Source: Pontibacter fetidus
GTDB taxonomy: Bacteria; Bacteroidota; Bacteroidia; Cytophagales; Hymenobacteraceae
Direction of reading: 5' to 3'
Length of the DNA stretch: 64,000 nt
Assembly: GCF_010119545.1 (NCBI RefSeq)
Contig: NZ_JAAEAA010000008.1
Location: 62,001 to 126,000 of the forward strand
Shown here: piece after piece, positions 34,499-42,702 of the stretch
Layout of the letters: each line of letters starts with the position of its first letter
Numbering within the stretch: the first letter of the stretch is position 1
Notes under the pieces: generated by a model
Databases searched by the model: none
The model's input: the letters and a program-made list of their open reading frames with translations, nothing else
What the model was told of the DNA's origin: nothing
Program-made: the position numbers and the translations under genes

Positions 34499-35302
34499 AT
34501 GAACTACAACCAGCACCGTTACGAAAACGACCGTGGCAGCTTCCACACACACCGCTCCGAGCGCTACCGAAATCCGGACCAATACAGCGAAGGCTCTTTC
34601 GACAGCAACAGACACGCAGACCGGGATAGGGCAAACTATGGAAATGATTTTTACAGGAGCAGCCAGCGCAGAAACCCGCAGGACTGGAACCCCGAACATA
34701 TTGCCAACCGTGGCCTGAGTACCTATGCTACCGCCCGCAACTATGGCAACATGGGTAGTTATGGGGGAGCCCAGGGCTTTGGCTCATCGCGTGGTGGCTA
34801 TTCGTCGCAGCGACAGTCTTCAGATATGGGCTCTGGATTTAGCAGCGGGCACGGACGCTACGAGCGCACAAACTATGGTAGAGGCACAAACCAGGGCCGC
34901 AGCCGCGGGTATGAAAATGACTACGACAGCCATGGCCAGAACTCCGACAATTACAGCTACGAACGCGGCAGTAACCGCGACTTATATGGCGATTATACTT
35001 CCAGACGTTTTCAGGGATCGCATCAGGACCGTTATGATTTTGACCGGGACGAATACAGAACCCGCAGCTATGGTGGCGACCGCGGCAATTACATGGGCAG
35101 TGGCTACGAGCGCACACCACGCCGAAACGAGTATGGTTCAACACGCGGCGACTATGGCTCATCGGGCCGATACCTGGGCAGAAGCACCGGCAGCTACGAC
35201 CAACCTTATGGCATGAGCGGCTACTACCAGGGTGGCTACTACGACGATACCGACTACAACAGCTACTCCCGCGACCGCGACGAACGCCAGAATGATTGGT
35301 AA
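34499..35302 (+). CDS. Low-complexity, R/G/Y/S/D/N-rich protein, intrinsically disordered
   Basis: No known family. All 267 residues are polar, aromatic (Tyr) or Gly/Arg/Asp; there is no hydrophobic segment, signal peptide or globular domain. Short motifs recur: RGxYxx, YGxxRGxY (DRGNY, TRGDYG), SYERG, RDxYG and NYGR. This is like the sticker-spacer sequence of phase-separating RGG/YG proteins. Codon third positions match the surrounding genome and the frame is intact, so it is a maintained gene. The start MNYNQHRYENDRG is set by the first ATG, 67 bp right of the IS. A terminator follows at 35355-35378. Role unknown: RNA binding, condensate formation and desiccation protection are all possible. 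Confidence 0.7.
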   Translation: MNYNQHRYENDRGSFHTHRSERYRNPDQYSEGSFDSNRHADRDRANYGNDFYRSSQRRNPQDWNPEHIANRGLSTYATARNYGNMGSYGGAQGFGSSRGGYSSQRQSSDMGSGFSSGHGRYERTNYGRGTNQGRSRGYENDYDSHGQNSDNYSYERGSNRDLYGDYTSRRFQGSHQDRYDFDRDEYRTRSYGGDRGNYMGSGYERTPRRNEYGSTRGDYGSSGRYLGRSTGSYDQPYGMSGYYQGGYYDDTDYNSYSRDRDERQNDW

Positions 35303-35354
35303 TCAGAACCGGAGCAAAAGTAGACTAAGGGATTCTTAGATCATATTGGTTTAT

Positions 35355-35378
35355 AGAGACGCAATAATTTGCGTCTCT
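35355..35378. terminator. Terminator between the disordered protein and the D-TA gene
   Basis: A 10-bp stem AGAGACGCAA/TTGCGTCTCT (35355-35364 with 35369-35378), followed by TTTTTTG on the + strand. Confidence 0.9.
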
Positions 35379-35561
35379 TTTTTGTGTAGTATACCTGGCG
35401 CCGGTGTCCAATTGGTGCCACACAGTGGGCATTAGTCGCCGGACTCGCATGTTTATAGGTGCAAAAAAGGTTAATCTTGCTCAAATCTATAGTTTCATTG
35501 CAGAGCCGTAAGGCATAGTGTCTCTGCATCCGGCTAATCCCACAAACTCATTAATCCCGGT

Positions 35562-36674
35562 TCAGACAAAACTTTCTGGCAAACCCGACAAATGCTCCAG
35601 CCGCTTACCATCCAGCGTCAGGTAGCTTTTCATACTATCGGCGGTGAGGCACGAATGGACGGGAAGGATATATATGATATCACCGATAGTATAGTTGGCA
35701 AACTGTTCCGGTGTAGCTTTTACAATGCCATGCTCCTGCGAGAGAGACACCAGGTTAATGCCTTCCACAGGATCCGACCAACCGTTTTCTGCTAATTCCA
35801 CTACCCTGCCAAACAAATTACTTCCATCAGGTTGTGGTAACACATCTTTGGAGAAATGTACACTGCCGCCGTGGATGATGATTTCGTTACGTTCGGGGTG
35901 TTTGGCAATTACCGGGCAGGCCATGCAAACTGCAATCTGGTTATAGTTGTTGCTGCCGATGTGCTGCTGGGTAAGGTCGTAAAACACGAAATTACCGGGC
36001 CTGATCTCGTCTACACCAACTATAGTTTCCAGGGTGCTACAGCTTGGCGTGTCGCCAATTGAGAGTTCTATAGTTGGGAACTGGCCTTTGTAACGCTCGC
36101 GTAGTTGGTTTAGTAACTCAACAGTAGTTTTATGAATAGCTCGGATAGCTTCAGCATCGGTTTGTTTGTAGGTATGGCCGTCGTGGGCCATAAAGCCCTG
36201 AAACTCCAGTTTACGGGAGGCAGCAATCTTTTGCAGGGTGTTGTCTGTAGTTTCATAGTCGGTAGCCGGGATTCCGGTGCGGTGATAGCCGGTATCAATC
36301 TTTAGCCAGACAGCTACTTTATGGTGTAAGCCCTGTTGTAGTATAGGCACTACTTCTTCGTTCACCACTATAAGGTGCAGGCGCACGCGGCTGGCCAGGT
36401 CGTTTATAGTTTCCAGTTCCAGCACATTTACGGGTATAGCCACCATAATATCGGTCCAGCCGTGGTTGGCAAAGTACCGCGCCATGCGCAACGACGAAAC
36501 CGTAATCGCTTCCACACCTTCCTGCCTGAACCACTCGCCTACCTGCGCCGACTGGTGCGTCTTAAAATGTGGTCGCAGTCTTAGGTTATTTCGCCTCGCT
36601 TTTTCCACCATCATACGGATGTTGCGCTGGCATTTTTCCTTATCGAGCAGCAGGGTTGGGACGGTTATCTTCAT
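35562..36674 (-). CDS. D-threonine-aldolase-family PLP enzyme (alanine-racemase-like fold)
   Basis: A 370-residue cytoplasmic enzyme. The PLP Lys is in LRPHFKTHQSAQ (R-P-H-x-K-T-H, about residue 37). The barrel includes AVWLKIDTGYHRTGI and SIGDTPSCST. The C-terminal D-ser_dehydrat (PF14031) domain keeps the metal ligands His and Cys in LPVHSCLTAD. Family members cleave D-threonine to glycine and acetaldehyde, or act on D-serine and similar beta-hydroxy D-amino acids. Length matches, and the final part (DGKRLEHLSGLPESFV) is normal. It is a single gene; specificity among D-Thr, D-Ser and related substrates is not decidable here. Confidence 0.92.
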   Translation of the reverse strand: MKITVPTLLLDKEKCQRNIRMMVEKARRNNLRLRPHFKTHQSAQVGEWFRQEGVEAITVSSLRMARYFANHGWTDIMVAIPVNVLELETINDLASRVRLHLIVVNEEVVPILQQGLHHKVAVWLKIDTGYHRTGIPATDYETTDNTLQKIAASRKLEFQGFMAHDGHTYKQTDAEAIRAIHKTTVELLNQLRERYKGQFPTIELSIGDTPSCSTLETIVGVDEIRPGNFVFYDLTQQHIGSNNYNQIAVCMACPVIAKHPERNEIIIHGGSVHFSKDVLPQPDGSNLFGRVVELAENGWSDPVEGINLVSLSQEHGIVKATPEQFANYTIGDIIYILPVHSCLTADSMKSYLTLDGKRLEHLSGLPESFV

Positions 36675-36805
36675 CAGTCAGGTTCGGGTAAAGTATAACC
36701 GTGAAAGTAGTAAGTTTTGGGGAGAGATGCTTCTATAGTTTGAAGGGTAAAGTATTAGATAAAGTTTATATATTGTGACTGAAGAATAACAACCTTGAAT
36801 TTATA

Positions 36806-37381
36806 ATGAAAACTTACGTATCTGATGTTTTTCCTAAGCTCCAAAGATTTAGCGAAAAACTTGACAATCTGACCTTATTAACTGAACAACATTGGGTATC
36901 AATTGATAATATTCATAATACTAAACAGGTATATAATTTCAGAGACAATAATGATTTGCTGATTTCTACTGATGGTAAAATTGAAAAAGGCAAATGGGAA
37001 TATCTTGGAAATAAATCTCTGATGATTGAAAAACCAAATGAGAGTTATCTTTTTAAACACGGATTTTTTGATGAAAATATACTAGCTCTCAAAATTGATA
37101 GCAAAAATGAATATGCTGTTTTTGTCAATGAAAACAAATATAATGGAGACATCAATTCATTAGAAAAAGTATCTGATTTTCTAGAGAATAAATATATCGA
37201 ATCTTCGCTTAAAGCAAACAACTTCCACTCAAATGAAACTTTATCTCACATAAGTCAATCAAAAGTTGAGAAAGTTAGGATTGAGAAAATCAAAAAGCTT
37301 GAACGAGAGAGTAATAAATATTTTATTATCTTGATAGTAATAATTGCTATTACTGGATTACTTATTTATCTAGATTCATAA
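36806..37381 (+). CDS. Hypothetical protein with C-terminal transmembrane anchor
   Basis: Not recognised. A 191-residue protein, highly Lys/Asn/Ile/Glu-rich, with much lower GC than its neighbours. This points to recent acquisition or to a different selection regime. The soluble N-terminal region (about 1-160) is beta-rich, with MKTYVSDVFPKLQRFSEKLD at the start. A basic segment KVEKVRIEKIKKLERESN precedes one helix (YFIILIVIIAITGLLIYL) at residues 170-188. The stop TAA is followed in the same frame, one codon later, by the TTG start of the next ORF. The two could be one gene broken by a stop, but they are treated as separate. Confidence 0.6.
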   Translation: MKTYVSDVFPKLQRFSEKLDNLTLLTEQHWVSIDNIHNTKQVYNFRDNNDLLISTDGKIEKGKWEYLGNKSLMIEKPNESYLFKHGFFDENILALKIDSKNEYAVFVNENKYNGDINSLEKVSDFLENKYIESSLKANNFHSNETLSHISQSKVEKVRIEKIKKLERESNKYFIILIVIIAITGLLIYLDS

Positions 37382-37384
37382 ATC

Positions 37385-37864
37385 TTGACCAAACTCCTTA
37401 ACATACTGCTTATTGGCCTTCAACTAGTATTTACATTCTTAGCATTAATCGGCATTTATATGCTCTTTGCGCTGCTGGATTATTCTGGCGGGTTCGAAAA
37501 ATTTCTAGGTCTTTTAGTTTTCCAGCCAGTAATAGCAGTTTTACTTTCCGGGTTAACTATAGTATTGTGCTTTATAGTTGGTCTGCCCATTAGGTTTAAC
37601 AAAACTATAAACCAGTGGTGGACGAAAAACTATATACTTACAATTGCGCTGGTTATAGTTGGTTTAATCTTTCTATTTTTGTCTTTACTTCCGCCATTTA
37701 CAGAAGCCGTTACGCTAACTATAGATGAAGAAATAGTAAACAAAACTATCCCTAATACCATACTTGCGATAACTGGTTGGTTCATCTTCGCATTTGCTTT
37801 TCTACACACTTATCCGCCTTACATTGTAAGGCAAAAGTTGGCTTCTGTAGCAAGTAGGTTCTAA
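37385..37864 (+). CDS. Hypothetical membrane protein with about four helices (TTG start)
   Basis: Not recognised. 159 residues with helices at about 5-28, 40-65, 82-105 and 120-145; a Y-P-P-Y motif lies near the end. There is no ATG before residue 26, so the TTG at 37385 is the likely start. It is in the same reading frame as the upstream gene, separated only by TAA and one ATC codon. It carries several CTATAG octamers, unlike the upstream gene. It forms an AT-rich pair with the previous gene, ahead of a toxin-antitoxin module. Confidence 0.55.
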   Translation: MTKLLNILLIGLQLVFTFLALIGIYMLFALLDYSGGFEKFLGLLVFQPVIAVLLSGLTIVLCFIVGLPIRFNKTINQWWTKNYILTIALVIVGLIFLFLSLLPPFTEAVTLTIDEEIVNKTIPNTILAITGWFIFAFAFLHTYPPYIVRQKLASVASRF

Positions 37865-37926
37865 CCTTACGCTCGTTGCAAACGTTTTAAAAATCACTAA
37901 TTTCACGGTAAATAAGCCGCAATACA

Positions 37927-38151
37927 ATGGGAAACGAAGCTTTGAAACTGGAATTAATTGAATGGTTGGCTCAGTTAGACGACGAAGACACCATTCAGTA
38001 TCTTAAAGTTGTAAAAGACTCTGCTTCTGAGAAAGACTGGTGGCCAAACTTAACGCCAGAGCAGCGCGCAGGAATAGAACGCGGATTACAAGACATTGAC
38101 CAAGACAAGGTTACTTCACACGAAGAAGTTAAGAAACTCTTTGGATTATGA
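37927..38151 (+). CDS. Putative antitoxin of a ParE/RelE-type module
   Basis: A 74-residue acidic protein (ELIEWLAQLDDEDTIQYLKV). The C-terminal SHEEVKKLFGL end is typical of short type II antitoxins in Bacteroidota (RelB/addiction-module-like). LEWLxxL-type helices could form the dimer. The start of the toxin overlaps its stop by 4 bp (ATGA), the usual arrangement with translational coupling. It should bind the toxin and autoregulate the operon, but no DNA-binding domain is clear from the sequence. Confidence 0.75.
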   Translation: MGNEALKLELIEWLAQLDDEDTIQYLKVVKDSASEKDWWPNLTPEQRAGIERGLQDIDQDKVTSHEEVKKLFGL

Positions 38152-38441
38152 GTTATCCGATCTTCTGGTCAGATGAAGCGATTAGAAATTTAGAAACTAT
38201 ACTTTCCTATCTCTCCACTAAATGGACTGAAAAAGAAGCAAGTAGCTTCAAAGCTCGATTAGCTGAGCAGTTAAGTATTATATCAAAATTCCCTACCGTA
38301 TTTCCTGTTTCTCCTTCTGTACCACGCTTACGAAAAGCAGTTCTAACAAAGCAGACCATTATTTTCTATGAGTTCAGAGATCAGCATATTTATATCGCTT
38401 ACTTATTCGAGTCCAGGCAAAACCCGGATAAGGTAAGCTAA
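38148..38441 (+). CDS. ParE/RelE-family toxin
   Basis: A 97-residue protein. The family strands are visible: PIFWSDEAIRNLETILSYLS, an Arg-containing SVPRLRKAVLTKQTIIFYEF, and the last strand IYIAYLFESRQNPDKV. This is the ParE/RelE fold that inhibits either gyrase (ParE) or translation (RelE). The F-E-S-R-Q-x-P end is common to Bacteroidota ParE-like toxins. It is the second gene of the pair with 37927-38151. Which target it hits cannot be told. Confidence 0.85.
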   Translation: MSYPIFWSDEAIRNLETILSYLSTKWTEKEASSFKARLAEQLSIISKFPTVFPVSPSVPRLRKAVLTKQTIIFYEFRDQHIYIAYLFESRQNPDKVS

Positions 38442-38570
38442 ACCTGACAAATATCTCCCTTTCCACTCCCCTACTACTGACATATATCATTTCCTGCGGC
38501 GCAGCTTCTTCGGACATTTGCAGTATAAACTCAGCCCGAAATTGGGGCAACTATACTAAACACGTACGTT

Positions 38571-39944
38571 ATGACCGCACCAGTAACTACACCAACTGAA
38601 CTACTTGCCAAATACGATGTGCCTTCGCCGAGGTACACCAGCTATCCGACTGTGCCGTTCTGGGACGAAACTCCCCTGAGCGAAGCCGCCTGGATGCTGC
38701 ACGTAAAACAGGCTTTTGATAAGACCAACGATACGGACGGCATTAGTGTGTACATGCACCTGCCTTTCTGCGAAAAACTTTGCACCTACTGCGGCTGCAA
38801 CAAGCGCATTACCACCAACCACGCCGTTGAAGAACCTTATATTGTTGCCATTTTAAAAGAGTGGGAACGCTACCTGCAGGTTTTCGGAAGGAAGCCGCGC
38901 ATTACAGAACTGCACCTGGGTGGTGGTACGCCTACTTTCTTCGGAGCCGAGAACTTGAAACTGATGTTGGGCAAACTGCTGGAGAAAGCCGAACTGGCCC
39001 CGGATGCTGCTTTGAGTATAGAAGTGCACCCTAACGCCACCAATGCCGAACAATTACAGGTGCTTTACGACCTGGGCTTCAGAAGACTGAGCGTAGGCAT
39101 CCAGGATTTCGACATTAAAGTTCAGTTCGTCATCAACCGTATTCAGAGCTTTGAGCGGACAAAAGAGACTTTCGATGCTGCCCGCAGAATTGGCTATACA
39201 TCAATAAACGGAGACATTATTTACGGCCTGCCGATGCAAACTGCCGACAGCGTGCGCCATACGATAGAAAAAGTAAAAGAGCTTCGTCCGGAGCGTATAG
39301 CGTTTTATAGTTACGCCCACGTGCCCTGGAAGAGCAAAGCCCAGCGCCGCTATTCCGAAGCCGACCTACCGGAGCCATCTGTAAAACGTGGTTTATACGA
39401 AATGGGCCGCGCCATGCTGGAAGAAGCCGGTTACATAGAAATAGGTCTGGACCACTTCGCGCTGCCAACCGACGAACTATACCTGGCAGCCCAAAACGGC
39501 ACCCTGCACCGCAACTTTATGGGCTACACCCCACGCCACACCGAGCTGTTAATTGGCTTAGGTTGCTCCAGTATTTCAGATACCGGCACCGCTTTTATGC
39601 AGAACATTAAGGAAGTAGAAGCCTACGAAACAGCTGTAAACTCCGGCATTTTGCCAATCCTGAAAGGCCATGAACTAACTGCTGAAGACCGCCTGATCCG
39701 CAAACATATCCTGGACCTGATGTGCCAGTTTAAAACTGAATGGGATGAAGCCGTTGCACCTTATTTTGTAGATGCCCTGGTTCGCCTGCAACCGCTTGCA
39801 GAAGATGGATTGGTTGAATATACCAATACAGGAATACAGATACTTCCTGCTGGCCACCCATTTGTGCGCAACATTGCCATGTGCCTCGATGCCAGATTAT
39901 GGGCACAACAGCCAACTACGCCGGTGTTTAGCAAGTCGGTCTGA
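38571..39944 (+). CDS. hemN: Oxygen-independent coproporphyrinogen III dehydrogenase
   Basis: A 457-residue radical-SAM enzyme that converts coproporphyrinogen III to protoporphyrinogen IX without oxygen. The Fe-S motif is PFCEKLCTYCGCNK (C-x3-C-x2-C, with the extra Cys typical of HemN), at about residues 65-78. Family features ELHLGGGTPTFF, VGIQDFDIKVQ, GLPMQTADSV and the C-terminal HemN domain GLVEYTN are present, and length is normal. HemJ, the next step in the pathway, lies 860 bp downstream beyond repeat copy D. Confidence 0.97.
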   Translation: MTAPVTTPTELLAKYDVPSPRYTSYPTVPFWDETPLSEAAWMLHVKQAFDKTNDTDGISVYMHLPFCEKLCTYCGCNKRITTNHAVEEPYIVAILKEWERYLQVFGRKPRITELHLGGGTPTFFGAENLKLMLGKLLEKAELAPDAALSIEVHPNATNAEQLQVLYDLGFRRLSVGIQDFDIKVQFVINRIQSFERTKETFDAARRIGYTSINGDIIYGLPMQTADSVRHTIEKVKELRPERIAFYSYAHVPWKSKAQRRYSEADLPEPSVKRGLYEMGRAMLEEAGYIEIGLDHFALPTDELYLAAQNGTLHRNFMGYTPRHTELLIGLGCSSISDTGTAFMQNIKEVEAYETAVNSGILPILKGHELTAEDRLIRKHILDLMCQFKTEWDEAVAPYFVDALVRLQPLAEDGLVEYTNTGIQILPAGHPFVRNIAMCLDARLWAQQPTTPVFSKSV

Positions 39945-40010
39945 ACCACGGATTAATGGGGATTTCTGGGATTGGTATGATTTAAGATTTGGATTTCGAT
40001 TTTTAGGAAG

Positions 40011-40032
40011 GAGCTGTTTTTAGGGACGGCTC
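40011..40032 (+). terminator. Probable terminator of hemN
   Basis: GAGCTGT/ACGGCTC (40011-40017 with 40026-40032, one U-G wobble), with TTTTTG after it. Confidence 0.6.
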
Positions 40033-40198
40033 TTTTTGTTTGAATCAGGATTTACTGGAATGATGGATTAGCAGGATTTTATCAGACCTCGTAGTGTGCG
40101 CAGCTCCTACGAGTGTCTGGCTACGAAACAACGGCTGATCCTGTAGACGCTCCGAGGTCGTTTTGAGGGGCAGATATAATTTTATAGTTACAGTTTTT

Positions 40199-40730
40199 AC
40201 CTCACCCCAACCCTCTCCTAAAAACAGGAGAGGAAGTTTTTGTTACTTTTTCTTTTGTCATCCTGAAAGGATCTTGTGGGATGGGAGGTTAAGCCTTCGC
40301 TATAACCCACCCCTGCCCCTCCCGAGAGAGGAATTTATGCTATAGATAGAGCTGCTAGTATAGTTCTATAGTTATAGCCTGTGAGCGGACAGGTCGCGAG
40401 CTGTCCCTACGGAAATACAACCAAGATAAATCTCGAAGCTTACCGGGTCAGGCTATAGACAAACTATAGCTATGAGAAATTTAGCAGTCTTTGGGTTGAG
40501 CGCCTTTGATTTGTTGCGGTGCCGACAGGCAACCCGAGGGACGAGGGTAGCAAGAAAGCAGCAGCGCGATGCCCGAAGACGGGGCCTCCCGGCCGTGAGG
40601 GCACCAAAGTAAAAGATGAAACGAAAGGCAAGTAGAGCTCCCAGGATTGGTAGTGGCTATGGAAGAGAAGGCTTGTTAGCGGTTCAACTATAAGCCAAGA
40701 TAGATTTCTCACTGCGTTCGAAATGACATT
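40199..40730 (+). repeat. Composite intergenic repeat, copy D (plus orientation)
   Basis: Modules: CTCACCCC/GGAGAGG (40201-40233), CATCCTGAAAGGATCTTGTGG (about 40259-40280), CCCCTCCCGAGAG (about 40315), palindrome with one mismatch (40387-40406), structured core (40485-40646), and end module AGATTTCTC...GAAATGACA (40702-40728). This is the only copy between two genes of the same direction (hemN and hemJ). The start of the spacer (39945-40080) carries a GGATTTACTGGAATGATGG module related to one at 19793. Confidence 0.85.
40485..40646 (+). ncRNA. Structured core of repeat copy D (candidate RNA fold)
   Basis: Stem 1: GTCTTTGGG (40487-40495) with CCCGAAGAC (40572-40580), one U-G wobble. GCGC/GCGC extension. 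Hairpin 2: TGCC-gaca-GGCA (40520-40531). Hairpin 3: GGCC-tccc-GGCC (40583-40594). Confidence 0.5.
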
Positions 40731-40775
40731 TATCAAACTCATACCTCTCAACTTTTAACTCTTAACTTATCAAAC

Positions 40776-40783
40776 TACCTTTG
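40776..40783 (+). promoter_or_regulatory. -7 box upstream of hemJ
   Basis: TACCTTTG (TAnnTTTG consensus) 23 nt before the hemJ ATG, directly after repeat copy D. Confidence 0.5.
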
Positions 40784-40806
40784 CTAAACAACTATACCTA
40801 TAGTTC

Positions 40807-41340
40807 ATGGACTATTTCTACGTTAAAGCGCTGCACATCATATTTGTGGTAACCTGGTTTGCCGGGCTGTTTTACATTGTGCGCCTGTTCATTTACTTTG
40901 CCGAAGCCGCTGAAAAGCCCGAGCCTGAGCGATCTATACTCTTGGAGCAGTTTAAGATAATGCAGAAAAGACTGTGGTATGGTATTACCTGGCCCTCGGC
41001 GGTGCTTACGCTGATATTTGGCTTAAGCATGTGGCACTTATTTGGCGGTACCCCCAACTGGCTTATCTGGAAACTTAGCTTTGTAGTAGGGCTTTATGTG
41101 TACCATTTTCTATGCCATGCCATTTTTAAGCAGCAACAGCAGGGTATTTTAAAGTATAGTTCTACCCAACTGCGCATCTGGAACGAGGTAGCCACACTTT
41201 TCCTGATCAGTATTGTGTTTCTGGTAGTGCTTAAAAATACTTTGAGCATGGTGTGGGGCATTATCGGTCTTATCCTTTTTTCAGCTATCTTAATGCTGGC
41301 CATACGCATTTATAAACGTGTGCGCGAAAAAACCAAGTAA
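40807..41340 (+). CDS. hemJ: Protoporphyrinogen IX oxidase, HemJ type
   Basis: A 177-residue inner-membrane protein with about four helices. The N-terminus ALHIIFVVTWFAGLFYIVRL holds the invariant His of HemJ, the ligand for its own haem. WYGITWPSAVLTLIFG and WLIWKLSFVVGLYVYHFLCH (second conserved His and Lys) also match. HemJ oxidises protoporphyrinogen IX in haem synthesis in bacteria without HemG or HemY. Length is a little above the usual 140-150 because of a C-terminal basic helix. HemN is the nearest gene upstream, so the two make consecutive haem-pathway steps. Confidence 0.88.
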   Translation: MDYFYVKALHIIFVVTWFAGLFYIVRLFIYFAEAAEKPEPERSILLEQFKIMQKRLWYGITWPSAVLTLIFGLSMWHLFGGTPNWLIWKLSFVVGLYVYHFLCHAIFKQQQQGILKYSSTQLRIWNEVATLFLISIVFLVVLKNTLSMVWGIIGLILFSAILMLAIRIYKRVREKTK

Positions 41341-41378
41341 TTTTACACGCAACAATCAGCAATTCAATAACTACCTAT

Positions 41379-42017
41379 ATGAAGCAGCCCGACCTGAAGG
41401 CCAATGAACGCGAACTGATCAAACTTATCCGCTTTTTTAGCAAGCGTGCCAAAAGCTTGATTGAGGCTGGCAAGCTAGACCCGGAACACGAAAAACTAAC
41501 CTCGGCCTGTCAGAACCTAGAGCAGCAACTATACACCCATGCCCACAACCGAACGGCTATACTGGAAAAACGAGCCCGTCTGGAGAAAGTAGTAGAAGAC
41601 AATGCCCAGTGCCCGCAATGTAAGCACGCCGATATGCTGAAACGCACAGGCACTACCAGCAACGAACACGGCTGGCGCTGCAATACGTATAAATGCCGCC
41701 GCTGCAACATAACCTTCACCTGGAACCGCCCCAACAATCCGTGGCACCTGGTAGAATTTCTGGAGCTTTACATAAATGAGTTGGAGAACAGCTTACATAC
41801 AGAGCAAAGTGAGCAGATGCGCCAGCACATTGTAACCTCTATAGCCCAGATGCAGGAAAGCCTGAACCGTCTGCGCCCCGTTTTACAGGATTCTGATGAA
41901 GAAGTAACTGCACTTGACCAGAAAGAACAGGAAATGACACGACTTATACACCAGTTTAAAAACTACCTGCTCATCGAGAAAATAAAACTGGATACCCTGG
42001 AAGAACCTGAACTATAA
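41379..42017 (+). CDS. Hypothetical coiled-coil protein with zinc-ribbon-like module
   Basis: Family not recognised. 212 residues in three parts: an N-terminal helical region (about 1-70, LIRFFSKRAKSLIEAGKLD); a four-Cys ribbon (C-x2-C in CPQCKH and C-x4-CRRC in CNTYKCRRC, about residues 79-110); and a long helical, probably coiled-coil, C-terminus rich in Glu/Gln. The order suggests nucleic-acid or protein binding at a scaffold, but no enzyme motif is present. It starts 38 bp after hemJ and may be co-transcribed with it. Confidence 0.65.
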   Translation: MKQPDLKANERELIKLIRFFSKRAKSLIEAGKLDPEHEKLTSACQNLEQQLYTHAHNRTAILEKRARLEKVVEDNAQCPQCKHADMLKRTGTTSNEHGWRCNTYKCRRCNITFTWNRPNNPWHLVEFLELYINELENSLHTEQSEQMRQHIVTSIAQMQESLNRLRPVLQDSDEEVTALDQKEQEMTRLIHQFKNYLLIEKIKLDTLEEPEL

Positions 42018-42070
42018 CCAACAGTAACTTATCTTTTTATTACTGAATAAGTTACATTTCATAAAACAAG

Positions 42071-42132
42071 CAAATTGCTGTTATACTAACATCCGTTTTC
42101 AAAAACGTATCGCTCAGTGTAACAGCAATTTG
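42071..42132 (+). terminator. Long hairpin after the zinc-ribbon gene
   Basis: A 17-bp stem (42071-42087 with 42116-42132, one U-G pair) with an internal GTTTTC/AAAAAC; the right arm is followed by TGTTTTTA. Probable terminator. Confidence 0.7.
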
Positions 42133-42344
42133 TGTTTTTATACCTCAAATGGCTGCAAGCGCTATAGTTTAACATTGGACTTAAACCACATAATTACTGC
42201 AAACTGTGGCTTAATTTATAACTATAACAGTAATTCGATAAAAATTTAGAAAGAATGTAACTCCATTTACTAAATTTTCGTAGCGCAGCCATACAACCTA
42301 TGTTATTAATTTCTATATTGTACTTGAAGTTAGTTGATATCATT

Positions 42345-42554
42345 ATGGAGTACAATATTATAATCGCACCTGATCTTGATTCTTTGGCTACAGAAGTGGC
42401 TGATTTTATCCCAATGGGCTGGAAACTGAAAGGCAGTATTCTGGAACATAACGGTGGCTATGCCCAGCAACTGGAACGCAGGCCATCTGATGCTATACGA
42501 ATGCAACGTAAACAGCGCCCTGCCAAGCAAAAACGCACAAAATGGATTGAATAG
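42345..42554 (+). CDS. DUF1737-like small protein
   Basis: 69 residues from the ATG at 42345; an upstream start at 42300 would add an unlikely hydrophobic stretch. The pattern YNIIIAPDLDSLATEVADFI then GWKLKGSILEHNGGYAQQLE is that of DUF1737 (small beta-alpha proteins with a G-W-x-x-x-G-G core). The C-terminal tail is very basic (RMQRKQRPAKQKRTKW), unlike the domain itself, and may bind nucleic acid. It is monocistronic with its own terminator. Confidence 0.65.
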   Translation: MEYNIIIAPDLDSLATEVADFIPMGWKLKGSILEHNGGYAQQLERRPSDAIRMQRKQRPAKQKRTKWIE

Positions 42555-42578
42555 GTATCAATAAAATAAGCCAAAGTT

Positions 42579-42621
42579 GAACCACTCCTGAAATTGCGTT
42601 TTGCAAAACCGGGAGTGGTTC
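42579..42621 (+). terminator. Terminator of the DUF1737-like gene
   Basis: GAACCACTCC (42579-42588) pairs with GGAGTGGTTC (42612-42621), with TTTTTTTG directly after it. Confidence 0.88.
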
Positions 42622-42702
42622 TTTTTTTGCCATTTCGCCTAACCTAAGCTTGCCTATAACAGTATAGACACAGGAATATATTACCCTTAACCCTATATTT
42701 AC

